From Methylobacterium fujisawaense (GTDB lineage Bacteria > Pseudomonadota > Alphaproteobacteria > Rhizobiales > Beijerinckiaceae): a stretch of DNA of 64,000 bases. A program made the translations under genes and the position numbers. Under the pieces are notes generated by a model. It was not told the DNA's origin, made no database searches, and saw nothing but the letters and a program-made list of their open reading frames with translations. Where the stretch lies: contig NZ_JACJIM010000001.1 of the NCBI RefSeq assembly GCF_014138435.1, positions 868,001 through 932,000 of the forward strand. The letters are read 5' to 3'. Positions 1-10,873 of the stretch are shown here, in pieces. How positions within the stretch are numbered: position 1 is the stretch's first letter; each line of letters opens with the position of its first letter.

Positions 1-918
1 GGCGAGATTCCAGAACAGGGCCTCGGGCTGACGGCCGAAGCTGTAGAGCCCGGTCTCGTCGAAATAGGCCGCGGTGAAGTCCCGGTCGAAATGCGGCAGG
101 AAGCGCCAGGGCCCGTAATCGAAACTTTCGCCGGTGACGTTGATGTTGTCGCTGTTGAGCACGCCATGGACGAAGCCGGCCGCCGCCCATTGCGCGCCCA
201 TCCGGGCGACGCGGAAAACCACATCCTCCAGGAAGGCGACGCCGCGATCCTCCAGGCCGGCCCGCCAGAGGTCCGGCCTATGGGTCTCGATCGTGTGGTC
301 GAGGAGCCGGGCGACGTTGTCCGGTTCGCCAAGCGCCAGGACGCGCTGGAAGCTGCCGATCCGGATATGCCCGTGCGAGAGGCGCACCAGCACGGAGGAG
401 CGGGCCGGCGAGGGCTCGTCGCCGCGCACGAGGTCCTCGCCGGTCTCGATCAGGCTGAAGCTCTTCGAGGTGTAGACGCCCTGTGCCTCCAGGAGCGCGG
501 TGGCCAGCACCTCGCGCACGCCGCCCTTGAGGGTGAGCCGTCCATCGGCGCCGCGGGACCAGGGCGTGGTGCCGCTGCCCTTGGTGCCGAGGTCGAGCAG
601 CCGCCCGTCCTCGAGGTCGTGGAGCTGCGCGAACAGGAAGCCGCGGCCGTCGCCGAGCTCCGGATTGTAGGAGCGGAACTGATGGCCGTGGTAGCGCAGG
701 GCCAGGGGCGTCTCGAAGCTGCCGGGCAGCGGCTCGAACCGGCCGAAATGGGCGATCCACGCCGCCTCCGAAAGGCCGCCGAGGCCCACCCGCTCCGCCC
801 AGGCCTGATTGCGGTAGCGCAGGATCGTCTGCGGGAAACGGGCCGGGGTGACCGGATCGAAGAAGGCGGGCCCGAGCTCGGCGTGGCGCCGGGAGGGCTT
901 GAAGGCGGTGTCGTCCAT
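1..918 (-). CDS. selO: Protein adenylyltransferase SelO (YdiU family), 3' end outside window
   Basis: Reading the minus strand from the ATG at 918 gives 306 residues with no stop before the window edge, so the C-terminal part is missing. The protein begins MDDTAFKPSRRHAELGPAFF. It carries the SelO hallmarks YHGHQF, LGDGRGFLFAQL, LDLGTKGSGTTPWSRGADGR and, near residue 245, HGVLNSDNINVTGESFDYGP followed by FDRDFTAAYFDETGLYSFGRQP. The last two correspond to the nucleotide/metal-binding region of this pseudokinase fold. SelO transfers AMP to Ser/Thr/Tyr of target proteins and is tied to redox stress responses in known members. It looks intact as far as it goes and probably belongs to the conserved chromosome rather than to the accessory DNA to its right. 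Confidence 0.93.
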   Translation of the reverse strand, partial: MDDTAFKPSRRHAELGPAFFDPVTPARFPQTILRYRNQAWAERVGLGGLSEAAWIAHFGRFEPLPGSFETPLALRYHGHQFRSYNPELGDGRGFLFAQLHDLEDGRLLDLGTKGSGTTPWSRGADGRLTLKGGVREVLATALLEAQGVYTSKSFSLIETGEDLVRGDEPSPARSSVLVRLSHGHIRIGSFQRVLALGEPDNVARLLDHTIETHRPDLWRAGLEDRGVAFLEDVVFRVARMGAQWAAAGFVHGVLNSDNINVTGESFDYGPWRFLPHFDRDFTAAYFDETGLYSFGRQPEALFWNLA

Positions 919-2014
919 GCGGCGCGTCTCTCGGGTCGGGCCGGGCGTGCCCCTCCCGTCACCAAGCCGGCGGAACGGGATCCGTTGCAGCATTCCGGTT
1001 CTTGCGCGCGGAACGAAGCAGGCCGGCGTCGCAGGCGGCTTCGGGCGTGGTGCTGCGGGCGTGCTTCGCTCTGCGCGCAGGGGGCGTCCGGCACCAGGGC
1101 TGCCGTCGGCGCCCGTGCGTGTGCGCGCGATCCGCCTGGCCGTGCGACTGTCTAAAAGGAGTGGTCTCGTGGCGGTCTGCTACCGCGCGGACGGTCGAGG
1201 ACGCAGACATTCGAGCTGTGGCAGCAGGGGTCGACAGTCGTGCGCTCGGCACCAGAAGCGCATCGCGCTGGATTGGACATGCCCCTGCCCGATCGATCGT
1301 AAGCGAGACCGCTCTTCCGAGGTCTGACGAGCCGACACGATCCCCCGACAGCATGGGGGCCGGATTGAGGTGATCCAGCCTGCCTCTCTGGCACGCGTCG
1401 GAGGAGCCCTCGTTTTATGGACACGGTCCGGCGCCGATATGAGACGACGCGGTGGGTCGGTCTACAGAATGTCCGGGTCCTTCAAGCGCGAAACGGCCCG
1501 CGCAGGCGCCCCGCAGCGCCAGCGCTCCTTCAAGGCAGGTCGATCCCGGAATGACCGCGATTGTTCGATGCGGCCTTGCGACGGGAGGAACAATTTAAGT
1601 CTTATCGGGACTCTCAATCTATTTTCGCATCCTGGCGATGCAGGATGTGATCAGACGTATCTATAAATATCATGCTCGGCGCGCCAATTAGGAGCAGATA
1701 CATTTCATGGATGTGCGTCCAATACTGAAAGTACGAGACACCCCATCTCGCCGTCGAATCTCTAAAAGAGCTATTGTTTATCGAATGAAGAAGATAAAAA
1801 TTAATCATAGCCCGAGCGTGTGATCTGTCACTTCGAGTCGGTCAAAATCAATTTATGAGTTGATGCCATAGACGCTAGCAGATGGCGGGAATGCGGTGGG
1901 ATGTAAGTTTTTGGAATCCATACGAGCCCTACGCCCGTTCGACCAGATATTTTTGTGGCCCTCTATCTTCAGCGGGACAATCGAAAATCCTGCGCGCGCC
2001 AAGGAGCCTGTTCA
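919..2014. other. Intergenic stretch with no supportable gene
   Basis: About 1.1 kb between selO and the next convincing gene. The first part is GC-rich with only overlapping shadow frames that resemble no family I know. From about 1600 the sequence becomes noticeably AT-rich, as in decayed or transferred DNA. I see no tRNA, repeat array or recognisable transposase here. Confidence 0.5.
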
Positions 2015-2242
2015 ATGCGTATGATCAAAGGTTTTATAAGAATTTGGCTTGTCGTGTCCGCTGCCGCCGCTTCATTACTGCTGGTGTATGTTGTGAACCA
2101 GTCCGCTCCGACTTGGGTAACCGCTGTCCTGCTGTCCCCTTTGTTTTTGATACCCATAACGCAAACCGATGAATTGCTGGCGCCCGTCATAAATTGGGTC
2201 AGGCGCGGGTTTCACGGCAATACTTCCGACAACCCGCATTGA
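2015..2242 (+). CDS. Small two-helix membrane protein, unknown function
   Basis: A 75-residue protein beginning MRMIKGFIRIWLV. I chose the ATG at 2015 because AAGGAG lies at 2001-2006, an ideal ribosome-binding spacing; an upstream in-frame start at 1955 lacks such a signal. Two hydrophobic stretches, roughly residues 8-27 and 33-50, suggest an inner-membrane hairpin, with a basic C-terminal tail (WVRRGFHGN). I do not recognise the family. Its base composition is lower in GC than the surrounding genes and it sits next to an IS3 scar, so it may be horizontally acquired. It could also be a chance frame, but the ribosome-binding site and the clean amphipathic pattern argue for a real gene. Confidence 0.5.
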   Translation: MRMIKGFIRIWLVVSAAAASLLLVYVVNQSAPTWVTAVLLSPLFLIPITQTDELLAPVINWVRRGFHGNTSDNPH

Positions 2243-2371
2243 CCAAGTAAGAAATTTCCAAAACTTGTTGCGCATTGGGGTGGTTAGAATTTGATTTTGC
2301 GACCGTGAATAAATTATTGCGGCTAACAGTACATTCTATGAAGAGTGCGGATTGCGAACGACTCCGGCAGG

Positions 2372-2516
2372 CGGTGGCGGGATACCGACAACCGCGTCCG
2401 GCCGCATTCGTCCTCGGGCTACCGACCACCTGCGCCTGTCACCGTCCCGGATCTGGCCTTCCGGCTTCCCATGGCCCCGGCCCTGCAACAGCCTCTCAAT
2501 CAGCCTGGTGAATAAT
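2372..2516 (+). mobile_element. IS3-family transposase (orfB) C-terminal scar
   Basis: Translating from 2372 in the frame TGG-CGG-GAT gives a stretch with NRVRPHSSSGYRPPAPVTV and PDLAFRLPMAPALQQPLNQP before a stop. This is the conserved C-terminal tail of IS3-family (IS407/IS511-like) OrfB. The nearly identical tail NRVRPHSSLNYRPPAP occurs at the IS element at 38.4-39.2 kb. No DDE core remains, so this is only the last 45 or so codons of a dead copy. Confidence 0.8.
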
Positions 2517-2820
2517 ACTGTTCAGCTCAGCGTCTATCGCACAATAGATTGTATTTTCTGACATTTCACACCTAATGGAAATCAATTTTAGCGCTTAATA
2601 ATAGTTTTTAGTTTCTACAAATACTGACTGACCGCCTCACAACCTCAGCGATCACAGAGAAGGTATATTTGCCGATAACTCACTCTTAGATTTGTTTTTG
2701 GCTGAGATTTGTTAGATTTTGACATTACGCCGTTTCCATATCATAAGCCACATTGCATCAGAGTTCGTCGAGAATTCATGCATTACTAGTGATGGTATAT
2801 TTGAATATAGACAAAAATAC

Positions 2821-3780
2821 ATGCGGACACTATTTTCAACGGAGAAATTTCATCCCCGCGACAGATTTAGAAGCTGGCGCGATGCCATGTCCGACATGCG
2901 CGTGCCGGCCGAGCAGAAGCGCCTGACCGACGATCCATTCGATGCCAAGATAGAGGTTGCTACCGTCGGCTCGATCGAAGCGATACGCACCTCCCATGGC
3001 GCTTTACGCGCTGAGGCGACGCCCGACCTGGTCAGGAATCATGGCCAGGAGAATGCTGTCGGAATATTCTTCCGGCAGGCAGGAATTGCAAAGACCGGTC
3101 AATCCGACAGGACCTCGGTGCAACGGCCCGGCGATCTCATGGTACTCGACTGTCGTCCGGCAGCGCAGGAATACAGCTCGGGCAGCCAGATGCTCACCCT
3201 CCACATCCCCCGTGAGCGGCTCGAGTCTGTCCTCGGTCCAGCTCGGCTCTACAGCGGGCTGACCATCGGTGCAGACCTCGGCAGCACCGCCTTGGCGACA
3301 GGCTTCCTCACTGAGCTGATGCGTGTCAGTGATAGCCTCACGCCGGCCGTGGCAGACCGCATGTCGGCCATCGGCATCGACCTGATCGCGGCCAGCATCG
3401 CCGAGCGCTTGGCACAGGAGGTGTCTCGCCCCTTGCATGAAACAGTCACGGTTCAGCGCGCCAAGACCTATGTCGAGGCCAATCTGGGTGACCCCGACTT
3501 CGGACCTCCGGAACTCGCCGCGGCTGTCGGCGTCTCGCTGCGCCGGCTACAGGAGATGTTTCATGAGCGTGGCAGGCACGTGTCCGACTACATCTGGGAG
3601 CGCCGTCTTCTGAGGGCCGGGCATCAGCTGAGCAAGATCGAGCATGGCCATCTGCAGATCGGCGCAGTCGCGTATAGCTGTGGCTTCTCCAGCCAGGCCC
3701 ACTTCTCCCGCCGCTTCAAAGCGCATCACGGCATGACGCCGAGCGAGTTCCGGCAGGCTGCTCTTGAGGTGGCCCGGTAG
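2821..3780 (+). CDS. AraC-family transcriptional regulator
   Basis: A 319-residue protein from the ATG at 2821 (MRTLFSTEKFHPRDRFRSW). The open frame extends back to 2719, but the shorter form matches the usual start of this subfamily, which opens with a short segment before the FxxW motif. Residues about 20-190 form the AraC-binding-like sensor domain. Residues about 220-318 form the double helix-turn-helix domain, with the pattern PPELAAAVGVSLRRLQEMF and then IGAVAYSCGFSSQAHFSRRF plus the closing GMTPSEFRQ. The upstream 300 bases are AT-rich and would hold its promoter. No adjacent structural gene is an obvious target: the genes downstream are pseudogenes. The inducer is unknown. Confidence 0.88.
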   Translation: MRTLFSTEKFHPRDRFRSWRDAMSDMRVPAEQKRLTDDPFDAKIEVATVGSIEAIRTSHGALRAEATPDLVRNHGQENAVGIFFRQAGIAKTGQSDRTSVQRPGDLMVLDCRPAAQEYSSGSQMLTLHIPRERLESVLGPARLYSGLTIGADLGSTALATGFLTELMRVSDSLTPAVADRMSAIGIDLIAASIAERLAQEVSRPLHETVTVQRAKTYVEANLGDPDFGPPELAAAVGVSLRRLQEMFHERGRHVSDYIWERRLLRAGHQLSKIEHGHLQIGAVAYSCGFSSQAHFSRRFKAHHGMTPSEFRQAALEVAR

Positions 3781-3783
3781 GGC

Positions 3784-3893
3784 TCTCATCCGTTGACGAT
3801 CCGAGCCTGGGCTGCGCTGCGTGCCGTGGCCGAACGCTTCGAGCCGCCCAGTCCCGATGAAGGCTTCGACGCCGTGCGCATCGTGCGCCCCTG
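3784..3893 (+). pseudogene. C-terminal remnant of an unidentified gene
   Basis: In one frame the sequence reads AERFEPPSPDEGFDAVRIVR and then stops at 3893, just ahead of the metallophosphoesterase frame. It looks like the last 30 or so codons of a protein whose 5' part has been lost, possibly the former upstream partner of the phosphoesterase. The identification rests only on composition and position. Confidence 0.3.
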
Positions 3894-3909
3894 AGAGCGC
3901 GGGCGATCC

Positions 3910-4618
3910 TTGGCCAAGCTCTGGATCCTGTCCGACCGGCACCTCGAGGCGGTGCTGTATCCGGATCAGTTCCGGTCCGAGCCGCCCGCCTTCGACATGC
4001 TGGTCGCGGCCGGCGATATGTGGAAGGCCGCCCCCCGGCAGACGTTCAGGGTCCTGCGCCGCCTCGCCAACGACGAGCCCGTCGTATCCGTGATGGGCAA
4101 CCACGAGCACGGGCACGGCATCGTGCCCGAGGCTCTCGCCCGCGCTCAGATCCTGGTCGGATGCCGGTTCGTCGGCACCACCCTGCGGGGCGATTGTCGG
4201 TTGGCCGGACAGCTCGATCCCAACACGCCGACCGGCGAGCCGATCGATGTCGCCCATGACGGCGGCCATCACCTGCTCACGGCCGGGGACGCCGCGGCCC
4301 TGCACCGTCACGCCCGCGCCGAGCTGGCCGCGCTCATGGACGAGGGTGATGGGTGCTGCCGCTCATCGGGGTCACCCACCACGCCCCGCATCCGGACTGC
4401 ATCGCTCCCGCTTGGCGCGGCACCTGGAACGCAGGGAACTTAACCTTGGACCTGTCCGCCCTGACCGATACCGGCCGCGCGGCTCTGTGGTGCACGGCCA
4501 TGTCCACCACAGCCTCGACCTGGTTCGGCCCGGCGGAGCCCGGATCCTGTGCAACCCGGCCGGTCCCCGCTTCGCCAATCCCGCCTTCGACGCGGCTCGG
4601 GCGATCGCGATCGGCTGA
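3910..4618 (+). pseudogene. Calcineurin-like metallophosphoesterase, broken by two frameshifts
   Basis: The family motifs are all present but in three different frames. The first frame, starting at TTG 3910, gives WILSDRHLE, AAGDMW and VSVMGNHEHG (metal-binding Asp and GNHE). Near 4350 the match jumps to a second frame with VTHHAPHPDC and the segment NLTLDLSALTDTGRAALW. Near 4490 it jumps again to a third with VHGHVHHSLD (the GHxH motif) and CNPAGPRFANPAFD, stopping at 4618. A functional enzyme would be about 235 residues. The two shifts can be explained either by genuine decay or by sequence errors; the number of other pseudogenes nearby favours decay. The substrate cannot be predicted. Confidence 0.8.
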
Positions 4619-4630
4619 TCTCACACGGGC

Positions 4631-4945
4631 TCAAGCCGAGGGGGCGTCGCGTGTCAGCTCTTGGACGAACAGCTCGGCCTGATCGACGAGCAGGTTCAGA
4701 TGCGCCACGCTGTCGCTCATCTGGCCGACCAACGCCGCGGTGAGCTCGGTCAGCCGGGTCTCGGCACTCGGCTGCACGCTCTGCAGATTGGCAATCTGGG
4801 CCTTCAGCTCCGTCCGTCTCCGACGCAACACCTGCAGGAGCGTCTCGATCCGCGCCACGACCAGATCCGCGGCGAGCGCGTCCGTCCGTGATCCGACGGC
4901 GGTCTCATCCTCCTTGGAGCCCAGCGGGATGTTCGTTCCGGTCAT
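4631..4945 (-). CDS. Small coiled-coil protein, unknown function
   Basis: A 104-residue protein starting MTGTNIPLGSKEDETAV at 4945; an in-frame ATG 48 bases further upstream is possible but gives a less natural N-terminus. Residues about 25-60 are rich in Leu, Arg and Glu in heptad spacing (VARIETLLQVLRRRRTELKA) and are followed by another helical segment (LTELTAALVGQMSDSVAHLN). This suggests a helical bundle or coiled coil. There are no membrane segments or catalytic motifs. It lies close to the 3' end of the chemoreceptor gene and on the same strand. I do not recognise the family. Confidence 0.55.
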   Translation of the reverse strand: MTGTNIPLGSKEDETAVGSRTDALAADLVVARIETLLQVLRRRRTELKAQIANLQSVQPSAETRLTELTAALVGQMSDSVAHLNLLVDQAELFVQELTRDAPSA

Positions 4946-5111
4946 GGCGGCTTGGTTCTGCCTCAAGGTGAAGCAGCTTAGGCCGTGACACATTCCTCAG
5001 GCTGACCGGCGTCGGCGATGACGCTCGGATGGCCGAGCCCCGTATCGCACCCGATCCAGCCGCCTGCACGCAGTCGGGCGACCGGGAGGGGGCTCGGAGC
5101 CCGCGCCAGTC

Positions 5112-7196
5112 TCAGGCGGCTCGGACGGTGGCGAGGAAGCGCGCCACCTCCGCCCCGAGATGCTCGGACTGGCGCGACAGCTCGTCCGCCGCGCTGAGCA
5201 CCTGGGCCGCGGCCGCGCCCGTCTCCTCGGAGGCCTCGGCCACGCCGGTGATGTTGCTCGTCACCTCGGCCGTGCCGGTGGCCGCCTGAGCGACGTTGCG
5301 CACGATCTCCTGCGTGGCGGCGCCCTGCTCCTCGACCGCCGCGGCGATCGAGGCCGCCACGCCGTTGATCTCCCGGATCCGCGCCGTGATCGCCCCGATG
5401 GCACCGACCGCCTCGGCCGTCACGCCCTGAACACGCGTGATCTGGCCTGAGATCTCCTCGGTGGCCCGGGCGGTCTGCCCGGCGAGTTCCTTGACCTCGG
5501 CAGCGACCACCGCGAAGCCGCGCCCGGCATCGCCGGCGCGGGCCGCCTCGATCGTGGCGTTCAGCGCCAGCAGGTTGGTCTGCCCGGCGATCGAGGAGAT
5601 CAGCCCGACCACGTCGCCGATCCGCGCGACCGTCCCGCTCAGCTCCTGCACCAAAGCCGCCGTCTGATCCGACTCGTCCACCGCCGCTTGCGCGAGCTTG
5701 GAAGAGCCGTCCACCTGCCGGCTGATCTCCTGCACGGACGTGCCCAGCTCCTCGGCGGCGACCGCCACGGTGTTGACGTTGCTCGCGGCCTGTTCGGCGG
5801 CGGACGCCACGGTCGTGGACTGGCCGGCCGTCTGGGTGGCGGTGGCGGTCATGGCCTGGGCGGTGGCCTGCAGGTCCGTGGCCGAGGACGAGACTTGGCC
5901 GACGATGCTGCCGACAGCCCGCTCGAACTCGTCGGCCAGCTCCAGCATGGTGCGCTTGCGCTGCGCCTCGCCGGCGGCCCGCGCTTGAGCAGCCTCCAGC
6001 TCCAGGTGCCGGCTCCGGATCAGATTATCCTTGAAGACCTGCACGGCCGCCGCCATCGCGCCGATCTCGTTCTTCGTGGCCGTGTCGGGAACGACGAGGC
6101 TGGTGTCACCGTCGGAAATCCGGCTCATGACCTGTGCCATGCGGCGGATCGGCATCGAGATCCTCCGGACGCAAACCACGATCACGCCGCCGCACATCAC
6201 GAGCACCGCGCCGCCGCCCATCAGGAAGAGGACGAAGCGCGTCCGGGCCGCGGCGATGCGCGCCTTGATCAGGTCGAAAGCCCGGACGAACAATCGATCG
6301 CGAAGTTCGACGATCGCGCTCATGGCCGGGACATAACGGGCGGCAAAGTCGTGTACCGTCAGGGTCGCGGCCTGACCGGATAAGCTTTGGGCCACGAGAT
6401 CGGCAGCCAATTTCTGGCCGCCTTCGATGTATTGCGCCCGCATGGTCCTGATGAGCTCATCGACACCCGCATCGTCGCCGATTTTGCCACGGGCGAGCAG
6501 GATCTGCCGCATCTGCGCGTCGACATAGCCGCTCAATCGATTGTATTGCCCGATCTCCTCGTCCGTCATACGCCGCCTGGTCACGAGAGCAGGGGTGAAC
6601 ACGGATCCGATCTGACCCGCGAAGTCGCGCAGCTCCGTCGCGGTCCGGGCCATCGTCAGCCAGGAGCCCAGGCTCGGATCGGCCGACATCGTGGCATCGT
6701 CCACAGCATTCAACGCCTGGTCGAGCACTGGCGGGACGGCGATCAAGGCCTTCACGATCCCCGCCACCGCGTCCTGGGATCGCTGTGCCTGAACATGAGC
6801 CGTCACGGCATCGGCTTGCTGCCGCACGGTGGCGAGGCGCCGAACGGTCTCGGAGACGGCCTCGGCGGCCTTGGCTCCCCATCGCTCCGGCAATGTGGAC
6901 ACGGCGAGGCTGGCCTCTCGTAGGGCCGCATCGGTGTCGGTGCGAGCCTCGCTGAGCGCCTGCTCGACAGCGCGTGGCACCGGTCTCTCACTGCCGAGAC
7001 TGCTGTTGGTGGGCCCCCGTTCCTGCGCGATGCGGGTCGAAGCGCCCAGGATCTTCAACGACGCGGAAGCACCCGTCAGCGCATTGACGCTATCGCTGTA
7101 TGATTTGTACTCGTCGATTTCCATCTTCGCAGTAACAGTCACGCACAGCGCACCGACACATCCCGACACAGCGACGATCAAAGTCGATATTTTCAC
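5112..7196 (-). CDS. Methyl-accepting chemotaxis protein
   Basis: A 694-residue transmembrane chemoreceptor. An N-terminal membrane segment (about residues 3-24) is followed by a roughly 290-residue periplasmic helical domain. This contains RIAQERGPT, reminiscent of the conserved core of NIT-type nitrate/nitrite sensing domains, although that link is only suggestive. A second membrane segment lies near residues 315-340 and is followed by a HAMP domain ([21 protein letters not shown]). The cytoplasmic signalling domain has the highly conserved hairpin tip [20 protein letters not shown] near residue 540, plus flanking helices rich in Ala, Gln and Glu where methylation would occur. It would signal to CheA/CheW; no che genes lie in this window, so it is an orphan receptor. 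The AT-rich gap at 7197-7370 holds its promoter, divergent from the yagU-like gene. Confidence 0.95.
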   Translation of the reverse strand: MKISTLIVAVSGCVGALCVTVTAKMEIDEYKSYSDSVNALTGASASLKILGASTRIAQERGPTNSSLGSERPVPRAVEQALSEARTDTDAALREASLAVSTLPERWGAKAAEAVSETVRRLATVRQQADAVTAHVQAQRSQDAVAGIVKALIAVPPVLDQALNAVDDATMSADPSLGSWLTMARTATELRDFAGQIGSVFTPALVTRRRMTDEEIGQYNRLSGYVDAQMRQILLARGKIGDDAGVDELIRTMRAQYIEGGQKLAADLVAQSLSGQAATLTVHDFAARYVPAMSAIVELRDRLFVRAFDLIKARIAAARTRFVLFLMGGGAVLVMCGGVIVVCVRRISMPIRRMAQVMSRISDGDTSLVVPDTATKNEIGAMAAAVQVFKDNLIRSRHLELEAAQARAAGEAQRKRTMLELADEFERAVGSIVGQVSSSATDLQATAQAMTATATQTAGQSTTVASAAEQAASNVNTVAVAAEELGTSVQEISRQVDGSSKLAQAAVDESDQTAALVQELSGTVARIGDVVGLISSIAGQTNLLALNATIEAARAGDAGRGFAVVAAEVKELAGQTARATEEISGQITRVQGVTAEAVGAIGAITARIREINGVAASIAAAVEEQGAATQEIVRNVAQAATGTAEVTSNITGVAEASEETGAAAAQVLSAADELSRQSEHLGAEVARFLATVRAA

Positions 7197-7370
7197 AACA
7201 ACCTCCGCAATCGACCAAAATCTCTAGGTTAAATCATATTACGGTTTTGCAAATTTTTGGTTTAAAACTGTGATACAGGCAGTTGATCGATCCGTTTTTT
7301 GGATCTATGTCCGCAAACCTAAGAAGATTGGAATTCCTAGGGAGATCGTACGGACGAAATAGAATTACAC

Positions 7371-7940
7371 ATGGAGGACAAATTGGGGACAAATTCAAAA
7401 AATGACGGTATTTTCGATTACGGATACGCGGCTTGGGCGGGATTCCTGGGCGGAAATCTTTCGAGCTTCGTCAAGTGGGGATCCGAGATCCCTTTCCCGC
7501 CCCGGGAGGCCGGCCGCATCTCGCCACCCTTCGCCATCCTCAAAGCGCTTGGCCTGAACGCCGAGGACATGACCTACGTCTTCACCGGTCACGTCATCAA
7601 TTACGGCGTCGCCCTGGTGCACCAGGGCTTCTCGATCGTCTTCGGCCTGCTCTATTGCCTGCTCGCAACGGCATGCCCGCTCGTGACGCTGGGGCAAGGA
7701 CTGGCCTTCGGACTGATCATAACCCTCCTGTTCCACGCCATCCTGCTGCCGCTGGGCGGCTGGGCGCCCCAGGTCTGGGACATTTCCGCCCATGAGGTGT
7801 TCTCGGAGGTGTTCGGGCACCTGCTCTGGGCTTGGACGATCGAGATCGTCCGGCGTGACATGGTGAGGATGCGGTTCGCGTCAGCGTCCACCTTGGCGAA
7901 AGCCAGCTCTGACGTTCGATCGATGGCAACGAACAGGTAG
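7371..7940 (+). CDS. YagU-like (DUF1440) inner-membrane protein with a replaced C-terminal tail
   Basis: A 189-residue membrane protein resembling E. coli YagU throughout its core: AAWAGFLGGNLSSFVKWGSE, IPFPPR, YVFTGHVINYGVALVH, SIVFGLLYCLLA and FGHLLWAWTIEIVRRD. Three to four hydrophobic segments are visible. YagU is linked to acid resistance in E. coli; the molecular role is not known. The match stops just after IEIVRRDM. The last 20 or so residues (ASASTLAKASSDVRSMATNR) are encoded by the antisense of an IS481-family transposase remnant, so the native tail has been replaced. Because only the tail is affected the protein may still fold. Start choice is uncertain because no strong ribosome-binding site is visible. 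Confidence 0.82.
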   Translation: MEDKLGTNSKNDGIFDYGYAAWAGFLGGNLSSFVKWGSEIPFPPREAGRISPPFAILKALGLNAEDMTYVFTGHVINYGVALVHQGFSIVFGLLYCLLATACPLVTLGQGLAFGLIITLLFHAILLPLGGWAPQVWDISAHEVFSEVFGHLLWAWTIEIVRRDMVRMRFASASTLAKASSDVRSMATNR

Positions 7941-8072
7941 AGGGTGCCATCTCCCGTCCAGACCTCTGCGAGATCGATGTGGACATAGCCGATGACATCA
8001 TCGGCAAAGCGCGTCGTCTTGCGCTGATCGCCTTTTCGGCCCTTCGCCGCATCGGCCGCCGTCTGCCGAGCT
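7872..8072 (-). mobile_element. IS481-family transposase remnant
   Basis: The minus strand reads DDVIGYVHIDLAEVWTGDG and LYLFVAIDRTSELAFAKV. This is the start of the rve/DDE integrase domain of IS481-like transposases (HID and AIDRTS blocks), preceded by a basic linker (GRKGDQRKTTRF). Only about 65 codons are recognisable. Beyond 8072 the reading frame degenerates into stretches I cannot assign up to the regulator gene. The remnant overlaps the 3' end of the yagU-like gene and supplies its last codons in antisense. Confidence 0.8.
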
Positions 8073-8452
8073 CGCCACGTCTGGCGTCGTCGGGCTGACG
8101 CCGCAGCGTCCGGCGGCGGCCCTCACACCGTCTTGACGGCGCTGTCTTGCGCGACGGAGCGCCTCCGTCGTGCGGGCGCTGCCGTGGCGCCTTCGGCCCA
8201 GCGCGCATCCCAAGGGATCCAGCACCCGATCTCAGGGGTCTGCCCGCAGCATCGCCGACATGGCGGGGTCCGCGGGAATGTCGGCTTCCGCCGCCTCCGG
8301 GGAGGACGGGAGCGGGCCGCTTTCAGCCTTTGCATCGGTTGCCGCTCATCCAGCGCGTCTTCGGGGACGCGGTGCTGGCGTGTCTCGCACCTCTCCTTGC
8401 ACAGGGCTTGCAGGTTGCCGACGGCAGTCGGGCAACTGAGGTGCGATCAGCC

Positions 8453-10054
<1,602 letters not shown>

Positions 10055-10070
10055 CCAGCCTCGTCCAAGT

Positions 10071-10107
10071 CCGACAATGTCGACACAATGTCGACATTCA
10101 CTGTCGG
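10071..10107 (+). promoter_or_regulatory. Array of TGTCGACA palindromes, probable upstream activator sites
   Basis: Two perfect 8-base palindromes TGTCGACA occupy 10078-10085 and 10089-10096, exactly 11 bases apart (one helical turn). They are flanked by half-sites CCGACA (10071-10076) and TGTCGG (10102-10107), so the whole block is itself symmetrical. It lies about 85-120 bases upstream of the -24 element, a standard enhancer distance, and directly downstream of the activator gene. Assignment to that activator is inference. Confidence 0.65.
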
Positions 10108-10191
10108 AACCGGGCGATCAAATCACCGCGGCCCTCACCTAAGAATTTGGAAAACCTGGATTTTCAAAGATAATCACCGGCTCGGCCATCC

Positions 10192-10207
10192 TGGCATCTG
10201 CCTTGCG
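10192..10207 (+). promoter_or_regulatory. Sigma-54 (-24/-12) promoter of the osmC-like operon
   Basis: TGGCATCTGCCTTGCG matches the sigma-54 consensus TGGCACGnnnnTTGCW with correct spacing: the GG and GC dinucleotides are both present and differences fall at tolerated positions. It is 57 bases before the osmC-like ATG, leaving a leader of about 45 bases. The activator gene and enhancer-like sites immediately upstream support it. Confidence 0.8.
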
Positions 10208-10263
10208 CAAGTCCTTCCGAGCCGCCCCCGACAATTGCGGGGCTGAGCCGGAAGGAACACCAG

Positions 10264-10815
10264 ATGAGCGCGAGCGCCGCCCCGAAGACTGTCACCACCT
10301 ACCTGCGTCCGATCGACCGCGACGGCCTGATGCAGTTCGCCGAGAAGGGCCGCTGCAATCCCGGCTCGCGCGGCACCAACAAGGTGCACACGGTCGTCGA
10401 CGGCCAGTACCGCACCCTCAGCTACGTCGGCGACCATGCGCCCGTCGTGGTCGACGAGCCGCTGCATCTGTTCGGCGAGAACACCGCGCCGGCGCCCGGC
10501 GAGATCGTGCTCTCCGCCCTCGGCGGCTGCCTCGCGGTCGGAATCACCGCGGTGGCGACCTGGAAGCAGGTGCGCCTCTCCCGCCTGGAGCTCCACCTCG
10601 AGGGCGACATCGGCAACCCGGCCGCCTGGGGCGCCGGCGGGGCGGAGAAGAAGCCGGAGGATATGGGCTTTCAGGAGATCCGGGTCGCCGTGACCATCGA
10701 GGGCGACGCGACCCGCGAGGCGCTCGACGAGATCGTGCGCCACGCGAACCACTTCTCGCCGGTGGCCAACACCATGCGCAACCCGGTCCCCTTCAAGATC
10801 GGACTGGCCGATTGA
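10264..10815 (+). CDS. OsmC/Ohr-family protein
   Basis: A 183-residue protein of the OsmC fold. It has the family signature APGEIVLSALGGCLAVGITA with the peroxidatic-type cysteine (in GGC), and the C-terminal block NHFSPVANTMRNPVPFKI. In classical OsmC/Ohr the second cysteine lies in a CPV motif; here that position reads SPV, so the usual two-cysteine peroxidase mechanism is probably altered. The start follows GGAAGGAAC. It is the first gene after the sigma-54 promoter, 58 bases before the acyl-CoA-dehydrogenase-like gene. A role in handling peroxides or reactive sulfur species under the control of the upstream activator is plausible but is inference. Confidence 0.88.
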   Translation: MSASAAPKTVTTYLRPIDRDGLMQFAEKGRCNPGSRGTNKVHTVVDGQYRTLSYVGDHAPVVVDEPLHLFGENTAPAPGEIVLSALGGCLAVGITAVATWKQVRLSRLELHLEGDIGNPAAWGAGGAEKKPEDMGFQEIRVAVTIEGDATREALDEIVRHANHFSPVANTMRNPVPFKIGLAD

Positions 10816-10873
10816 GCGCGTCGGCGGGACCCGGCGGCCCCGCCCCCTTTCCCCTTCCTGAGGAGATTGCACG

